In this document: in pieces, positions 37,201-45,904 of the stretch
Numbering within the stretch: the first letter of the stretch is position 1
How the letters are laid out: every line of letters starts with the position of its first letter
From: Williamsia muralis
GTDB taxonomy: Bacteria > Actinomycetota > Actinomycetes > Mycobacteriales > Mycobacteriaceae
DNA length: 64,000 nucleotides
NCBI RefSeq assembly: GCF_002735905.1
Contig: NZ_PEBD01000012.1
Coordinates: 62,001-126,000 of the forward strand
Direction: 5' to 3'
Notes under the pieces: generated by a model
The model's database searches: none
Seen by the model: the letters and a program-made list of their open reading frames with translations, nothing else
What the model was told of the DNA's origin: nothing
Made by a program: the position numbers and the translations under genes

Positions 37201-37730
37201 CTGCCCGCACCGAGACCGACACCGAGGACACCACGTCCGCGGTGTCCGCGTCCGAGGGCTCGACGGCGGCCGTCGAGGACACGGCTGCAGGGTCCGCGAA
37301 GGTTCACGGGGACCCCGCTCCGGCCATCGAGTCATCGGCCGCAGAACGGTCGGCGTCTGCTGCCCCCAAGAAATCCGAGAAGTCCCAGAAGCCTGAGAAG
37401 TCCGGCACATCCGAGGCCACCAGCCCTGTGGACGAGACAGCACACAGCCCGGCGACTCCGGCGGCCGGCGACACGCAGCAGAGCACCGCTGACGAACCCG
37501 GACAAACGCCGCCGAGTGCCCCGCCAAAACGGCGACGCGCCGTGCGGCGCAAGCCGGCGGCTCCCACCACGGCGACCGATCCCGCTGTCATCGCCGAGGT
37601 CATCGCCTCGCCGGTGACCACCTCGGGCCCGGTCGGAACCTCCACGTCCACCGAGCCGGCTGTGGCGGTACGGCGCACGCCGCGACGGCGCGCAGCCGGG
37701 AGACCTGCAGGTCCGCCGGTGGAGGAGTGA
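34293..37730 (+). CDS. rne: Ribonuclease E/G
   Basis: The 1145-residue protein starts at GTG 34293. An IF2-N-like segment (LRVHALARILGLSSREVLAH, about residues 17-70) is followed by a long disordered acidic arm with Arg-rich RNA-binding patches. An S1 domain (MVGNIYLGRVQNVLPGMEA) opens the catalytic core. The DNase I-like domain has the metal ligands D772 (VVDVNTGKF) and D816 (IVVDFIDM). The Zn-link reads CTCCNGRG (C874, C877). A second disordered Ser/Pro/Ala tail ends in basic patches. The core lies between two disordered arms, as in actinobacterial RNase E. It processes rRNA and mRNA. Confidence 0.95.
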   Translation: MADTQSPDELNSTGSAQEFPHKLRVHALARILGLSSREVLAHLAELGIAARSPQSSIVRSTAIAVRDRINPPADESVEGDDAITAGADSPLADPQPVEAEQSAEVSAARVAEPESENVAPPVDSEVAAAATAPSEDAPAEAEPADKAPESVPRERSIPSLFSAVEEEQPRHTPTTSAGAGAGSPLFLSAEQSAPIPQSTKDSVDADADTDTDDSDDESESGSRKRRRGRRGRGRGRGDQAGGDFGDDDSDTDATDSAGEPARETQDGASADSDDAPDTDDEAAKPETRSGNRRKRSRPKKARPDSDGDNEQGPDGSPSDAPADETAGGDDDDSDQSAESDSSDSDDQDDSGDGTSANRRRRRRRRRKGGEGDEPLPADDPPNTVVHEREPRNKSRGRDEVQGISGSTRLEAKRQRRRDGRDAGRRRPPILSESEFLARREAVDRVMVVRERSGVAATVTHGDTHSDGNAESSNQQTRDYTQVAVLEDGVLVEHFVTTSNSSSMVGNIYLGRVQNVLPGMEAAFVDIGRGRNGVLYAGEVNWDAAGLDGGSRKIEQALRPGDQVLVQVSKDPVGHKGARLTTQISLAGRYLVYVPGGGSTGISRKLPDTERKRLKQILGKIVPDDAGVIIRTASEGVSAEELTADIERLQQQWETINTATSAAGSSKSGAPQTLYEEPDLLVKVVRDLFNEDFKKLIVEGNGAWNQVENYVRGVAPDLLDRTERFEKAHADAPDVFDVHRIDEQLAKALDRKVWLPSGGTLIIEHTEAMTVVDVNTGKFTGSGGNLEETVTRNNLEAAEEIVRQMRLRDIGGMIVVDFIDMVLESNRDLVLRRLTEALGRDRTRHQVSEVTSLGLVQMTRKRLGTGLLEAFSTTCTCCNGRGIVVHANPVEISSGDDQAGRGDNTKRARRNRRSGKADQPAAVESKPAAHSPAEHPMFRAMASHTPDSETPETETDFEVTETGSEESVDDAARTETDTEDTTSAVSASEGSTAAVEDTAAGSAKVHGDPAPAIESSAAERSASAAPKKSEKSQKPEKSGTSEATSPVDETAHSPATPAAGDTQQSTADEPGQTPPSAPPKRRRAVRRKPAAPTTATDPAVIAEVIASPVTTSGPVGTSTSTEPAVAVRRTPRRRAAGRPAGPPVEE

Positions 37731-37745
37731 GGATTGCTGGGCGTA

Positions 37746-37764
37746 CCGGGTCAGTTTGACCCGG
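37746..37764 (+). terminator. Hairpin after rne
   Basis: CCGGGTCA (37746-37753) pairs perfectly with TGACCCGG (37757-37764) around GTT, 15 bases after the rne stop. No U-run follows. It could end rne transcripts or protect their 3' ends, ahead of the rplU promoter. Confidence 0.45.
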
Positions 37765-37903
37765 CCCGCCACACTCCCGTAACCTGGATCAGTCGCCATC
37801 CGGCGGACGGATTGCGCTGTGCTCGGAAAGACGGCGCCCGGCCGGATCGGCAACGGGCAAGAGCCCGAACAACACACGACAGACAGTAAGAGGTAGCTCT
37901 CCG

Positions 37904-38215
37904 ATGGCAACGTACGCGATCGTCAAGACCGGCGGTAAGCAGTACAAGGTCGCTGAAGGCGATCTGGTGAAGGTCGAGAAGATCGACAGTGAACTCGGCG
38001 CGACCGTCTCACTTCCCGTGACGCTTGTCGTCGACGGTGCCGATCTGACCACGGACGCGGACAAGTTGGCGAAGATCTCGGTGACCGGTGAGGTCGTCGA
38101 GCACGTCAAGGGTCCGAAGATCCGCATCCACAAGTTCAAGAACAAGACCGGCTACCACAAGCGTCAGGGTCACCGTCAGAAGTTGACGGTCCTCAAGGTC
38201 ACCGGCATCAAGTAA
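37904..38215 (+). CDS. rplU: Ribosomal protein bL21
   Basis: The 103-residue protein starts [16 protein letters not shown] and carries the family signature [20 protein letters not shown]. It is a 50S protein. AAGAGGTAG lies upstream of ATG 37904. It is followed 31 bases later by rpmA, then obg, the conserved L21-L27-Obg ribosome-assembly cluster. Confidence 0.98.
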   Translation: MATYAIVKTGGKQYKVAEGDLVKVEKIDSELGATVSLPVTLVVDGADLTTDADKLAKISVTGEVVEHVKGPKIRIHKFKNKTGYHKRQGHRQKLTVLKVTGIK

Positions 38216-38246
38216 GCACGCCCCCACACTTTTCAGGAGAACTGTC

Positions 38247-38510
38247 ATGGCACATAAGAAGGGTGCATCCAGCTCGCGCAACGGGCGCGACTCGAATGCT
38301 CAGCGACTCGGTGTGAAGCGCTTCGGCGGCCAGCAGGTGAGCGCCGGTGAGATCCTGGTCCGCCAGCGCGGTACACACTTTCACCCCGGCGTCAACGTCG
38401 GTCGTGGCGGCGACGACACGCTGTTCGCCCTGGCTCCCGGTGCTGTGGAGTTCGGCAGCAAGCGTGGCCGCAAGACCGTGAACATCGTTCCGGAGCCTGC
38501 GCAGGCCTGA
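38247..38510 (+). CDS. rpmA: Ribosomal protein bL27
   Basis: The 87-residue protein starts [20 protein letters not shown] and includes [10 protein letters not shown] and the [10 protein letters not shown] motif. It begins with AHKKG directly, so no N-terminal cleavage by Prp-type proteases is needed as in Firmicutes. CAGGAGA lies upstream. It lies at the peptidyl-transferase centre of the 50S subunit. Confidence 0.98.
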   Translation: MAHKKGASSSRNGRDSNAQRLGVKRFGGQQVSAGEILVRQRGTHFHPGVNVGRGGDDTLFALAPGAVEFGSKRGRKTVNIVPEPAQA

Positions 38511-38533
38511 TCCGGCGCAATGCAATCCAGCTC

Positions 38534-38575
38534 CTAAGGGGCGGGCAGGATCACCAGATCCCGCCCGCCCCTTAG
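38534..38575 (+). terminator. Terminator hairpin between rpmA and obg
   Basis: Arms 38534-38552 (starting CTAAGGGGCGGG) and 38557-38575 pair over 19 bases with one mismatch around the loop ACCA, followed by AAAATT. It lies 23 bases after rpmA and 30 before obg, so it probably limits read-through of abundant rplU-rpmA message into obg. Confidence 0.8.
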
Positions 38576-38605
38576 AAAATTCCAAACTCTCTCACAGGTG
38601 GTTCC

Positions 38606-40075
38606 ATGTCCAGATTTGTTGACCGCGTGACGATTCACGCAACGGCGGGCAACGGTGGTCATGGCTGCTCATCGGTGCACCGCGAGAAGTTCAAACCCCT
38701 CGGCGGACCCGACGGCGGCAACGGTGGCAACGGTGGCGATGTCACCCTCGTGGTCGACCCGCAGGTCCACACCCTGCTCGACTTCCACTTTCATCCGCAC
38801 GCGAAAGCCGGTAACGGCCGGCCCGGTGCGGGCGCCAACCGTGACGGCGCAAACGGGGATCCATTGGTTCTCCCTGTCCCTGACGGCACCATGGTGCTCG
38901 ACCGCGACGGCCGGCTCCTGGCCGACATGGTCGGTGCAGGAACCACTTTCGCTGCGGCGTCCGGTGGACGCGGTGGTCTCGGCAATGCCTCGCTGGCGTC
39001 CAAGGCGCGCAAGGCGCCGGGCTTCGCTCTGCTGGGGGAGGAAGGCGAGGTCCGCGAACTCGTCCTCGAACTCAAATCCGTCGCCGACGTCGGCCTCGTG
39101 GGTTTCCCGTCGGCCGGCAAATCGTCTCTCGTCTCGGTGCTCTCGGCGGCCAAGCCGAAGATCGCCGATTATCCTTTCACCACGCTTCAGCCGAACCTCG
39201 GTGTGGTGAACAGTGGTTCAGATGTTTTCACCGTTGCGGACGTTCCTGGGCTGATTCCGGGAGCGTCTGCCGGCCGCGGTCTGGGGTTGGAGTTCCTCCG
39301 TCACCTCGAACGCTGTGCGGTGCTTGCGCATGTGGTCGATTGCGCCACTCTCGAGCCCGGTCGAGACCCGGTGTCGGACATCGACGCGCTGGAGGCCGAG
39401 CTGGCCGCGTATCAGCCCGCTCTGCAGGCAGATACCGGTCTCGGGCATCTCGCCGACCGGCCTCGCGTGGTCATCCTGAACAAGACAGACGTGCCCGATG
39501 CGGCGGAACTGGCCGAGATGGTCACTCCCGAACTGCAAGAACGTGGTTGGCCCGTGTACGCGATCTCCGCCGTCTCCCACAAGGGCCTCAAGGAACTCAC
39601 GTACGCACTGGCCGACATGGTGCGCCAGTACCGCATCGACCACCCGAAACCGGTTGCCAGGCGCCCGGTGATCCGTCCGATTCCTACCGACGACAACGGC
39701 TTCTCCGTGATCGCCGATCCCGATCAGCCCGGTGGTTTCATCGTGCGCGGTACGCGGCCGGAGCGTTGGATCAAGCAGACGCAGTTCGAGAACGACGAAG
39801 CCGTCGGATATCTCGCCGACCGACTCAACCGGCTCGGTGTCGAGGCGGAGCTGGTCAAGCAAGGCGCCGAGCCCGGCTGCCCGGTCACCATCGGTGACGT
39901 GTCCTTCGAGTGGGAACCGCAGACGCCTGTCGCGGAGGACTTCCCGATGAGTGGTCGCGGCACCGACATCCGTCTGGATCGTCCAGAGCGCGTCGGTGCC
40001 TCCGAGCGCAAGATCGCACGACGGCTGCGGCGCGGCCTCGATGTGGATGCCGAGGATCCGGACGAACGTGGCTAG
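38606..40075 (+). CDS. obg: GTPase Obg/CgtA
   Basis: The 489-residue protein has the glycine-rich Obg domain (residues 1-157, [11 protein letters not shown]). The G domain has G1 at 166-173 (GFPSAGKS), a DVPG G3 and NKTD G4. A C-terminal OCT domain (about 345-430) is followed by a charged tail. It binds the 50S subunit late in assembly and links ribosome maturation with GTP and stringent response. AGGTGG is 5 bases before the ATG. The stop overlaps the proB start by 8 bases. Confidence 0.97.
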   Translation: MSRFVDRVTIHATAGNGGHGCSSVHREKFKPLGGPDGGNGGNGGDVTLVVDPQVHTLLDFHFHPHAKAGNGRPGAGANRDGANGDPLVLPVPDGTMVLDRDGRLLADMVGAGTTFAAASGGRGGLGNASLASKARKAPGFALLGEEGEVRELVLELKSVADVGLVGFPSAGKSSLVSVLSAAKPKIADYPFTTLQPNLGVVNSGSDVFTVADVPGLIPGASAGRGLGLEFLRHLERCAVLAHVVDCATLEPGRDPVSDIDALEAELAAYQPALQADTGLGHLADRPRVVILNKTDVPDAAELAEMVTPELQERGWPVYAISAVSHKGLKELTYALADMVRQYRIDHPKPVARRPVIRPIPTDDNGFSVIADPDQPGGFIVRGTRPERWIKQTQFENDEAVGYLADRLNRLGVEAELVKQGAEPGCPVTIGDVSFEWEPQTPVAEDFPMSGRGTDIRLDRPERVGASERKIARRLRRGLDVDAEDPDERG

Positions 40076-41171
40076 TGTTACCCGGCAACAGCTTTCGGGA
40101 GCTCGCAGCGTTGTGGTCAAGATCGGCTCCTCGGCTCTGACCGAGTTGGCGACCGGCCTGGACTCAGGCCGTCTCGACGCCTTGGCCGATGCGATCGAAG
40201 CGCGGATGCAGGCCGGCTCGGACGTCATCGTGGTGTCGTCCGGCGCAATCGGAGCGGGTATCGCGCCGTTGGGTCTCAAGAGCCGGCCGAAGGATCTGGC
40301 CACCAAGCAGGCAGCGGCCAGCGTTGGGCAGCTGGCTCTCGCGCACGCGTGGAACACCTCGTTCGCCCGATACGGTCGCACCGTTGGGCAAGTTCTGCTG
40401 ACGGCCCATGACATCTCGCTGCGTGCACACCACGCCAATGCGCAGCGCACCCTCGATCGGTTGCGGTCTCTCGGCGCGGTCGCAATCGTCAACGAGAACG
40501 ACACCGTGGCAACCAACGAGATCCGTTTCGGCGACAACGATCGGCTGGCGGCCCTGGTCGCGCACCTGGCGGGCGCTGATGCGCTGGTCCTTCTGTCCGA
40601 TGTCGACGGTCTCTACGACGGGGATCCCCGGAAGGGCAACGCCTCGATGATCTCTGAGGTCGACGGCCCCGAGGACCTCGACGGTGTGATCGCCGGCACC
40701 GGTGGCGCCCTGGGAACCGGCGGCATGGCATCGAAGTTGTCCGCTGCCCGCCTCGCCGCAGATGCCGGGTTGCCGGTGCTGCTGGCAGCTGCGGCCGATG
40801 CTGCCGCAGCGCTGACCGATGCCTCGGTCGGCACTGCGTTTGCGCCTCGACCGCAACGACTTTCGGCGCGCAAGTTCTGGGTGCGGCACGCCGCAGAAGC
40901 CAGTGGACGTCTGGTGCTCGATGATGGGGCGGTGCAGGCCGTTGCCACCGCGCGCCGTTCACTGCTGTCGGCCGGTATCACCGCGGTGTCGGGCCGGTTC
41001 TACGGTGGCGACGTGGTCGATCTGACGGATCAGTCCGGACACACGATGGCCAGGGGAGTCGTGGCGTACGACGCCACCGAGGTGGCCCAGATGGTGGGCA
41101 AGTCGAAGGCCGATCTGCCCTCGGATCTACGTCGTCCGGTGGTTCACGCCGACGATCTCGTCGCGGTCTGA
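40068..41171 (+). CDS. proB: Glutamate 5-kinase
   Basis: GTG 40068 begins inside the end of obg and gives 367 residues; the open frame extends further upstream only by chance. The amino-acid-kinase domain has [22 protein letters not shown] and the ATP-site segment [11 protein letters not shown]-terminal PUA domain (about 280-360) is present. It phosphorylates glutamate, the first step to proline, and is normally feedback-inhibited by proline. The 3' 45 bases overlap the convergent sirtuin gene. Confidence 0.96.
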   Translation: MASVTRQQLSGARSVVVKIGSSALTELATGLDSGRLDALADAIEARMQAGSDVIVVSSGAIGAGIAPLGLKSRPKDLATKQAAASVGQLALAHAWNTSFARYGRTVGQVLLTAHDISLRAHHANAQRTLDRLRSLGAVAIVNENDTVATNEIRFGDNDRLAALVAHLAGADALVLLSDVDGLYDGDPRKGNASMISEVDGPEDLDGVIAGTGGALGTGGMASKLSAARLAADAGLPVLLAAAADAAAALTDASVGTAFAPRPQRLSARKFWVRHAAEASGRLVLDDGAVQAVATARRSLLSAGITAVSGRFYGGDVVDLTDQSGHTMARGVVAYDATEVAQMVGKSKADLPSDLRRPVVHADDLVAV

Positions 41172-42041
41172 CTCCAGCCATCCGGTCAGCACCGTTGAGC
41201 ACGAACCGTCGATCTTCATGGTCGCGAACTCGTCGCCGCGGGTGTGTCCGCGGTTGACGATGGCTATCGGTTTGCCGGTACGCCTGGCGTGCCGAACGAA
41301 CCTCAGCCCACTCATCACCGTCAGGGACGACCCCAGGACGAGTACCGCATCGGCGTCATCGACCATCGAATAACCCTGCTGCACAACTGCTTTCGGCACA
41401 CTTTCACCGAAGTAGACGATGTCTGGTTTGAGTATTCCGCCGCAGTCCGGACAGTCGAGCATCGCGAAGTCGGTGGTGTCCTCCACAACCACATCGGCGT
41501 CGGGGGCCACCTCGATGGCGCCGCGGCCACGAATCCTGCTGACGAACTCGGCGTTTGGCGGCTCCAGGAGTTCGGCAAGTCGGTGCCGGGAGACCCGGTG
41601 TTCGCAGTCGAGGCAACGAACACGCCCGTAGCTGCCGTGGAGTTCGAGCACGGCGCGGTTGCCGGCCTTGAGGTGGAGCATGTCGACGTTCTGCGTGATG
41701 ACGCCACTCACTTTGCCCCGGCGTTCCAGGGTGGCGAGGGCGCGGTGGCCCGCGTTGGGAACCGCCGCGTCCATGTGACGCCAGCCGAGATGATTACGTG
41801 CCCAGTAGTGACGGCGGAAGTCGCTCGAGCTCAGGAACATCTCGATGGTCATCGGTGTCCGTGGGGGAGTTCCGGGGCTGCGGTAGTCCGGTATCCCTGA
41901 ATCGGTCGACATCCCGGCCCCGGTCAGCGCGAGCACACGACGTCCGTCGAGGAGCTGTGCCAGCTCCTCGATCCGATGGGGTAGATCGGGGTCGGGTGCG
42001 GTGGGCTGGGCCGGTGTCCAGCGAATGGGGCGGGTACGCAC
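41127..42041 (-). CDS. Sir2 family NAD-dependent protein deacylase
   Basis: The 304-residue sirtuin starts at GTG 42041. It has the NAD loop [14 protein letters not shown] (41-54), TQNVDMLH and the catalytic H135 (LELHGS). The zinc site is C143-x2-C146 and C197-x2-C200. [10 protein letters not shown] completes the Rossmann fold. It removes acyl groups from lysines, consuming NAD. The class II-type sequence suggests short or medium acyl substrates, which is not proven. Its end overlaps proB on the opposite strand by 45 bases. Confidence 0.93.
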   Translation of the reverse strand: MRTRPIRWTPAQPTAPDPDLPHRIEELAQLLDGRRVLALTGAGMSTDSGIPDYRSPGTPPRTPMTIEMFLSSSDFRRHYWARNHLGWRHMDAAVPNAGHRALATLERRGKVSGVITQNVDMLHLKAGNRAVLELHGSYGRVRCLDCEHRVSRHRLAELLEPPNAEFVSRIRGRGAIEVAPDADVVVEDTTDFAMLDCPDCGGILKPDIVYFGESVPKAVVQQGYSMVDDADAVLVLGSSLTVMSGLRFVRHARRTGKPIAIVNRGHTRGDEFATMKIDGSCSTVLTGWLESDRDEIVGVNHRTT

Positions 42042-42084
42042 CTCGTCCAGAATACCCCGACCGCGACAGCGCCCCGGAGACGAG

Positions 42085-42114
42085 AACTCGGCACCCCCGT
42101 CGGGGTGCCGAGTT
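42085..42114 (-). terminator. Terminator hairpin downstream of ectC
   Basis: AACTCGGCACCCC (42085-42097) and GGGGTGCCGAGTT (42102-42114) form perfect 13-base arms around CGTC. It lies 120 bases beyond the ectC stop and just upstream of the sirtuin start, so it would stop ectABC transcripts before the sirtuin. The flanking A/T run is only 2-3 bases on the minus strand. Confidence 0.65.
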
Positions 42115-42233
42115 TCTTGCTGGCTCGCCTCGGGTGACGGTCGGAGGGCCCGGGCATCTGACGCAATCGCACAAGCGCCAGCACAACGCTACCCAGCGAA
42201 GCCCGGGTTCAGGCCCGCCATCCTGCGAACCGG

Positions 42234-42632
42234 TCAGGTGCCGACGGTGACCAGCGGGTAGACGCCGTTCTCGTCGTGCGTTTCGGTTCCGACCACCGGC
42301 GGATTGAACACGCAGAGCATGCGAAGCTCGGTGTCAGCGGTGACCGTATGCCGTTCGTGGCCGTTGAGGAGATACATCGTGCCCGGCCCGAGCGGGTACA
42401 CCTCGCCGGTCTCGCGATCGGTGAGGGTCCCGGTGCCCTCCACCAACCACACTGCTTCCACATGGTTGGCGTAGTGGAACTCGTTGACCGAACCTGCCTT
42501 GATGGTCGTCTCGTGGAAGGAGAACCCCACTTTGTCGCCGCCGAGGACGATGCGCTTGGAGCGCCAATTGCCGTTCTCCGCCTCGACATCGCGTTCGGTG
42601 CCGGTGATTTCCTTGGTGGTACGTACGATCAC
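42234..42632 (-). CDS. ectC: L-ectoine synthase
   Basis: The 132-residue cupin protein has the family start [20 protein letters not shown] and the metal/ligand-binding [21 protein letters not shown], then YLLNGHERH. It cyclises N-gamma-acetyl-diaminobutyrate to ectoine, the last step of the pathway. It is the third gene of ectABC, 45 bases after ectB. No ectoine hydroxylase gene (ectD) follows; the next gene is the sirtuin. Confidence 0.97.
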   Translation of the reverse strand: MIVRTTKEITGTERDVEAENGNWRSKRIVLGGDKVGFSFHETTIKAGSVNEFHYANHVEAVWLVEGTGTLTDRETGEVYPLGPGTMYLLNGHERHTVTADTELRMLCVFNPPVVGTETHDENGVYPLVTVGT

Positions 42633-42677
42633 GTGTAGTCCTTTCGCGCGCTTGGGTTTTCGTCGAGTCGGGCCGGC

Positions 42678-43955
42678 TCAGGCGCTGAGCACCTCGGCCG
42701 TGGCCTGGCCGAGAATCGCCAGCCCCTGATCGAGCTCCTCGATGGTGATGGTCAGCGGCGGCAGCAGTTTGACGACCTGGTCTGACGGGCCGGAGGTTTC
42801 GACGAGCAGTCCGCGGTCGTACGCGAGTGCGCACACCTTGCCTGCCTTTTCGGCGTCGTCGAACACCAGCCCCTGGACCATGCCGCGACCGCGGGTCGTG
42901 ATGCCCTGGTGCGCGCTGCACAGCGAGATGAACGAGTCGCGGATCCGCTCACCCTTGGCGATGACCTCGTTCTCGAACTTGTCGTCCGACCAGTAGGTGT
43001 CGATCGCTTTCTTGGCGGTGACGAAGGCGGGGTTGTTGCCGCGGAAGGTGCCGTTGTGCTCGCCCGGTGCCCACACGTCGAGGTGCGGCTTGAACAAGGT
43101 GAGCGCCATGGGCATGCCGTATCCGCTGATCGACTTCGACATGGTGACGATGTCGGGCTCGATGCCGGCGATCTCGAATGAGAAGAACGGTCCGGTCCGG
43201 CCGCAGCCCATCTGGACGTCGTCGACGATCAAGAGGATCTCGCGCCGCTTGCAGAGTTCGGCGAGAGCCCTGAGCCATTCCGGCCGGGCCACGTTGACGC
43301 CGCCTTCGCCCTGGACGGTCTCCACGATCACGGCTGCCGGACGGTTGAGACCGCTACCCGAGTCGTCGAGGACGCGCTCGAACCAGCTGAAGTCCTCCAC
43401 GACACCGTCGAAGTAGTTGTCGAACGGCATCGGAGTGGCGTGGACCAGAGGGATACCGGCGCCCGCCCGCTTCATCGAGTTGCCGGTGACCGAGAGTGCT
43501 CCCAGGGTCATACCGTGAAATGCGTTCGTGAAGTTGATGATCGATGTACGGCCGGTCACCTTGCGAGCCAGCTTCAGTGCGCTCTCGACGGTGTTGGCAC
43601 CGGTGGGTCCGGGGAACTGGACCTTGTAGTCGAGTCCGCGTGGCAACAGGATCTTGTCCTGGAATGCCTGCAGGAACTCGCCTTTGGCGACGGTGGACAT
43701 GTCCAGGCCGTGGGTGATGCCGTCGTTCTCGATGTACTCGAGCAGAGCCGACTTCAGGATGGGGTTGTTGTGCCCGTAGTTCAGCGCACCGGCGCCGGCG
43801 AAGAAATCGAGGTACTGCTTGCCGTCGCGGTCGGTGAGCCATGCGCCCTTGGCCTTGGTGAAGATTGCGGGCCAGCCGCGGCTGTAACTACGAACTTCAG
43901 ACTCGCGGGTCTCGAAGATATTGCTGGAAAACGTTTCTTGGATGGATGCAGTCAT
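42678..43955 (-). CDS. ectB: Diaminobutyrate-2-oxoglutarate transaminase
   Basis: ATG 43955 gives 425 residues and has GGAGG 11 bases upstream; an ATG 33 bases earlier lies before that site and is unlikely. The class III aminotransferase has PTGANTVESALKLAR, D245-D246 in VDDVQMGCGRTG and the PLP lysine K274 in MSKSISGYG. It converts aspartate semialdehyde to 2,4-diaminobutyrate using glutamate. The 160-base gap to ectA holds a palindrome and might contain a second promoter. Confidence 0.97.
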   Translation of the reverse strand: MTASIQETFSSNIFETRESEVRSYSRGWPAIFTKAKGAWLTDRDGKQYLDFFAGAGALNYGHNNPILKSALLEYIENDGITHGLDMSTVAKGEFLQAFQDKILLPRGLDYKVQFPGPTGANTVESALKLARKVTGRTSIINFTNAFHGMTLGALSVTGNSMKRAGAGIPLVHATPMPFDNYFDGVVEDFSWFERVLDDSGSGLNRPAAVIVETVQGEGGVNVARPEWLRALAELCKRREILLIVDDVQMGCGRTGPFFSFEIAGIEPDIVTMSKSISGYGMPMALTLFKPHLDVWAPGEHNGTFRGNNPAFVTAKKAIDTYWSDDKFENEVIAKGERIRDSFISLCSAHQGITTRGRGMVQGLVFDDAEKAGKVCALAYDRGLLVETSGPSDQVVKLLPPLTITIEELDQGLAILGQATAEVLSA

Positions 43956-44002
43956 GTCTGTCGTGTCCTCCGGGTGTGCCTGAAGCACAGTAGGGTGCGA
44001 AA

Positions 44003-44016
44003 AATACAGCTGTATT
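44003..44016. promoter_or_regulatory. Perfect 14-base palindrome between ectA and ectB
   Basis: AATACAGCTGTATT is an exact dyad 48 bases upstream of the ectB start, in the unusually long gap inside the ectoine operon. A run of T follows on the minus strand. It is a candidate operator for an internal ectB promoter; the regulator is unknown. Confidence 0.5.
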
Positions 44017-44114
44017 CCAACTGGTAAAGATGTGGCGGCCGGGTCGGTCCCGGCTCTGCCGTGAAGTGACCACGGGTAGCGGTGGTCGAATGCGGTATTG
44101 CTAACCGCGACAGA

Positions 44115-44642
44115 TCATCTCGGGCGTCGCGGCGCGACGGCGTACAGATCTTCTGGTTCGTGGTCGTCCGGGAAGTCGGCGGGGGAGAAAAAACTCTCCT
44201 TGGTGATGCTCATCCCGCGACGTTCGGCGAGGGCGGTGAACAGCGCCACCGACGCCTCGTTGTCCGGACTGATCGTTGTGTGCAGGGTGGTGATGCCGCG
44301 CGGCTCCAGTCGATCCATCAACTGGGACAACATTTTTCCGGCCAGACCGAGTCCCCGTTGGTCGGCGTCGACAGCGACCTGCCACACCATCACCACATCG
44401 GGGAGTTCAGGGCGAAGGTAACCGGTGACAAAGCCGACGACGCGTCCGTCCACTTCGGCGACCACCGATGTCTCGGCGTAATCCTTGCACCACAGGAGGT
44501 AGGCGTAACTCGAGTTGAGATCGAGAACTTGCGAGTCACGGGCGATTTCCCAGAGCCGGACTCCGTCGGAAACCTTTGGCGAACGAAATGCCACCGCGTC
44601 CGGCGCGGTGGTTAGGGTAGCGCTGATCTGAGTTGGGCTCAT
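44115..44642 (-). CDS. ectA: L-2,4-diaminobutyrate acetyltransferase
   Basis: The 175-residue GNAT enzyme contains FRSPKVSDGVRLWEIARDS, LDLNSSYAYLLWCKDY and the acetyl-CoA loop VAVDADQRGLGLAGKM, all typical of EctA. It acetylates diaminobutyrate for ectoine synthesis. It is the first gene of ectABC and diverges from rsmD across 188 bases containing a Crp-type site. Upstream on the minus strand the sequence is AT-richer than its surroundings, as expected for a promoter. Confidence 0.96.
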   Translation of the reverse strand: MSPTQISATLTTAPDAVAFRSPKVSDGVRLWEIARDSQVLDLNSSYAYLLWCKDYAETSVVAEVDGRVVGFVTGYLRPELPDVVMVWQVAVDADQRGLGLAGKMLSQLMDRLEPRGITTLHTTISPDNEASVALFTALAERRGMSITKESFFSPADFPDDHEPEDLYAVAPRRPR

Positions 44643-44737
44643 ATCGAATTTGAAGTTAACAACGTGTCACACGAAAGTCACCCGGTTGTCGAAATTCGTC
44701 GCAAAAGCGCCGGTATAAGCCCTGTTCAACTGCGGTT

Positions 44738-44753
44738 TGTGAGGTGGCTCACA
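44738..44753. promoter_or_regulatory. Crp/GlxR-type binding site between ectA and rsmD
   Basis: TGTGA-GGTGGC-TCACA matches the Crp/GlxR consensus (TGTGA-N6-TCACA) at every fixed base, and the dyad extends to TTTGTGAG/CTCACAAA (44736-44755). It lies 96 bases upstream of ectA and 78 bases before rsmD. cAMP-dependent control of the ectoine operon is inferred from this. Confidence 0.7.
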
Positions 44754-44756
44754 AAA

Positions 44757-44773
44757 ACTTGCAGGCTGCAAGT
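44757..44773. promoter_or_regulatory. Second palindrome beside the Crp-type site
   Basis: ACTTGCAG-G-CTGCAAGT is a perfect 17-base dyad starting two bases after the Crp-type repeat. Its closeness suggests a second regulator acting at the same promoter region, or overlapping control of rsmD. Confidence 0.45.
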
Positions 44774-44830
44774 AGTTGGGCCGCCGGACCCGGGTCCCGG
44801 GGCCGGGCCGGGCCCCGAAACAATGGACGC

Positions 44831-45391
44831 ATGACGCGCATCATCGCCGGCTCGGCCCGCGGTCGCCGACTGTCGGTGCCTGCCGCCGGCACCCGGCCGA
44901 CCACCGACCGGGTGCGCGAATCGATGTTCAACATATTGGCGGCCCGCATCGACTTCGACGGGCTGATCGTGCTCGATCTGTTCGCCGGAAGCGGCGCGCT
45001 GGGGCTCGAGGCGTTGTCGCGGGGAGCCGAATCGGTGACGTTCGTGGAGGCCGACGCCAAGGCGGTGAAGATCATCGAGGCGAATGTCAGGGCGTCGGGG
45101 TTGTCGGGCGGGCAGGTGCTCCGCCGCCGAGCGGCTGAACATCTCGAGCGCCGCGGCGGCGCCTACGACCTGGTGCTCGCCGATCCGCCCTACGATCTGC
45201 CCGAGGATGAGGTTGCGCGCCTGGTTCGGCAGCTCGCGGACGGGGCGGTCTCCGATGGGGGCTTGGTGGTGCTGGAGCGCGCTGCTCGCGCGGCCGACAC
45301 CCGGTGGCCGTCCGAGTTCGATGACGTCCTGATCCGCCGGTATGGGGAAACCCGGGTCGAGGTTGCCTTGTACTGCCCGCCACATGGGTGA
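44831..45391 (+). CDS. rsmD: 16S rRNA (guanine966-N2)-methyltransferase RsmD
   Basis: Starting at ATG 44831 the 186-residue enzyme begins MTRIIAGSARGRRLSVP and contains the PTTDRVRESMFN block, the SAM loop DLFAGSGALGLEAL and the catalytic DPPYD. It methylates G966 of 16S rRNA in the 30S subunit. coaD follows 33 bases later, the near-universal rsmD-coaD pair. Confidence 0.95.
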   Translation: MTRIIAGSARGRRLSVPAAGTRPTTDRVRESMFNILAARIDFDGLIVLDLFAGSGALGLEALSRGAESVTFVEADAKAVKIIEANVRASGLSGGQVLRRRAAEHLERRGGAYDLVLADPPYDLPEDEVARLVRQLADGAVSDGGLVVLERAARAADTRWPSEFDDVLIRRYGETRVEVALYCPPHG

Positions 45392-45424
45392 GACGGCTGC
45401 CCGCAGGCTGATAACTTGACTCCC

Positions 45425-45904
45425 ATGTCGGGAGCTGTCTGTCCGGGTTCATTCGACCCCGTGACCTCGGGTCATCTGTTCGTCTTCGAGCGGGCTGCCG
45501 CCCGGTTCGATGAGCTGGTGATCACCGTGATGGTCAATCCGAAGAAGAGTGGTCTCTTCATGATCCCCGAACGCATAGCTCTCCTGCGGGAGACCACCTC
45601 TCACCTGCCCAACGTTCGGGTCGACAGCTGGCAGGGATTGCTCGTGGACTATGTGCGTTCGCAGGGGATGGACACGATCGTGAAGGGCCTGCGCGGCGCC
45701 GTGGACTTCGAATACGAGCTGCCGATGGCGCAGATGAACCGGGATCTCACCGGGGCCGAGACCATTTTCATGCTGACCGACCCGCGTCTGGCCCATGTCT
45801 CGAGCTCGCTGGTGAAGGAAGTTGCCACCCTCGGTGGACCGGTCGGCGAGTTCCTGCCGCCGGTGGTCCACGAACAACTGCTCGCCAAAATCAACGCTCG
45901 TTGA
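45425..45904 (+). CDS. coaD: Pantetheine-phosphate adenylyltransferase
   Basis: ATG 45425 gives 159 residues starting MSGAVCPGSFDPVTSGH; an upstream TTG adds three residues and is less likely. T14 and H17 of the T/HxGH nucleotidyl-transfer motif are present, as is SSSLVKE in the C-terminal half. It makes dephospho-CoA from 4'-phosphopantetheine, the fourth step in coenzyme A synthesis. Confidence 0.96.
   Translation: MSGAVCPGSFDPVTSGHLFVFERAAARFDELVITVMVNPKKSGLFMIPERIALLRETTSHLPNVRVDSWQGLLVDYVRSQGMDTIVKGLRGAVDFEYELPMAQMNRDLTGAETIFMLTDPRLAHVSSSLVKEVATLGGPVGEFLPPVVHEQLLAKINAR

Noticed and set aside
44738-44753. Reading the TGTGA-N6-TCACA dyad as a terminator
   Set aside because: It lies between two divergent starts, where no transcript ends, and has no T-tract; a regulator site fits better.
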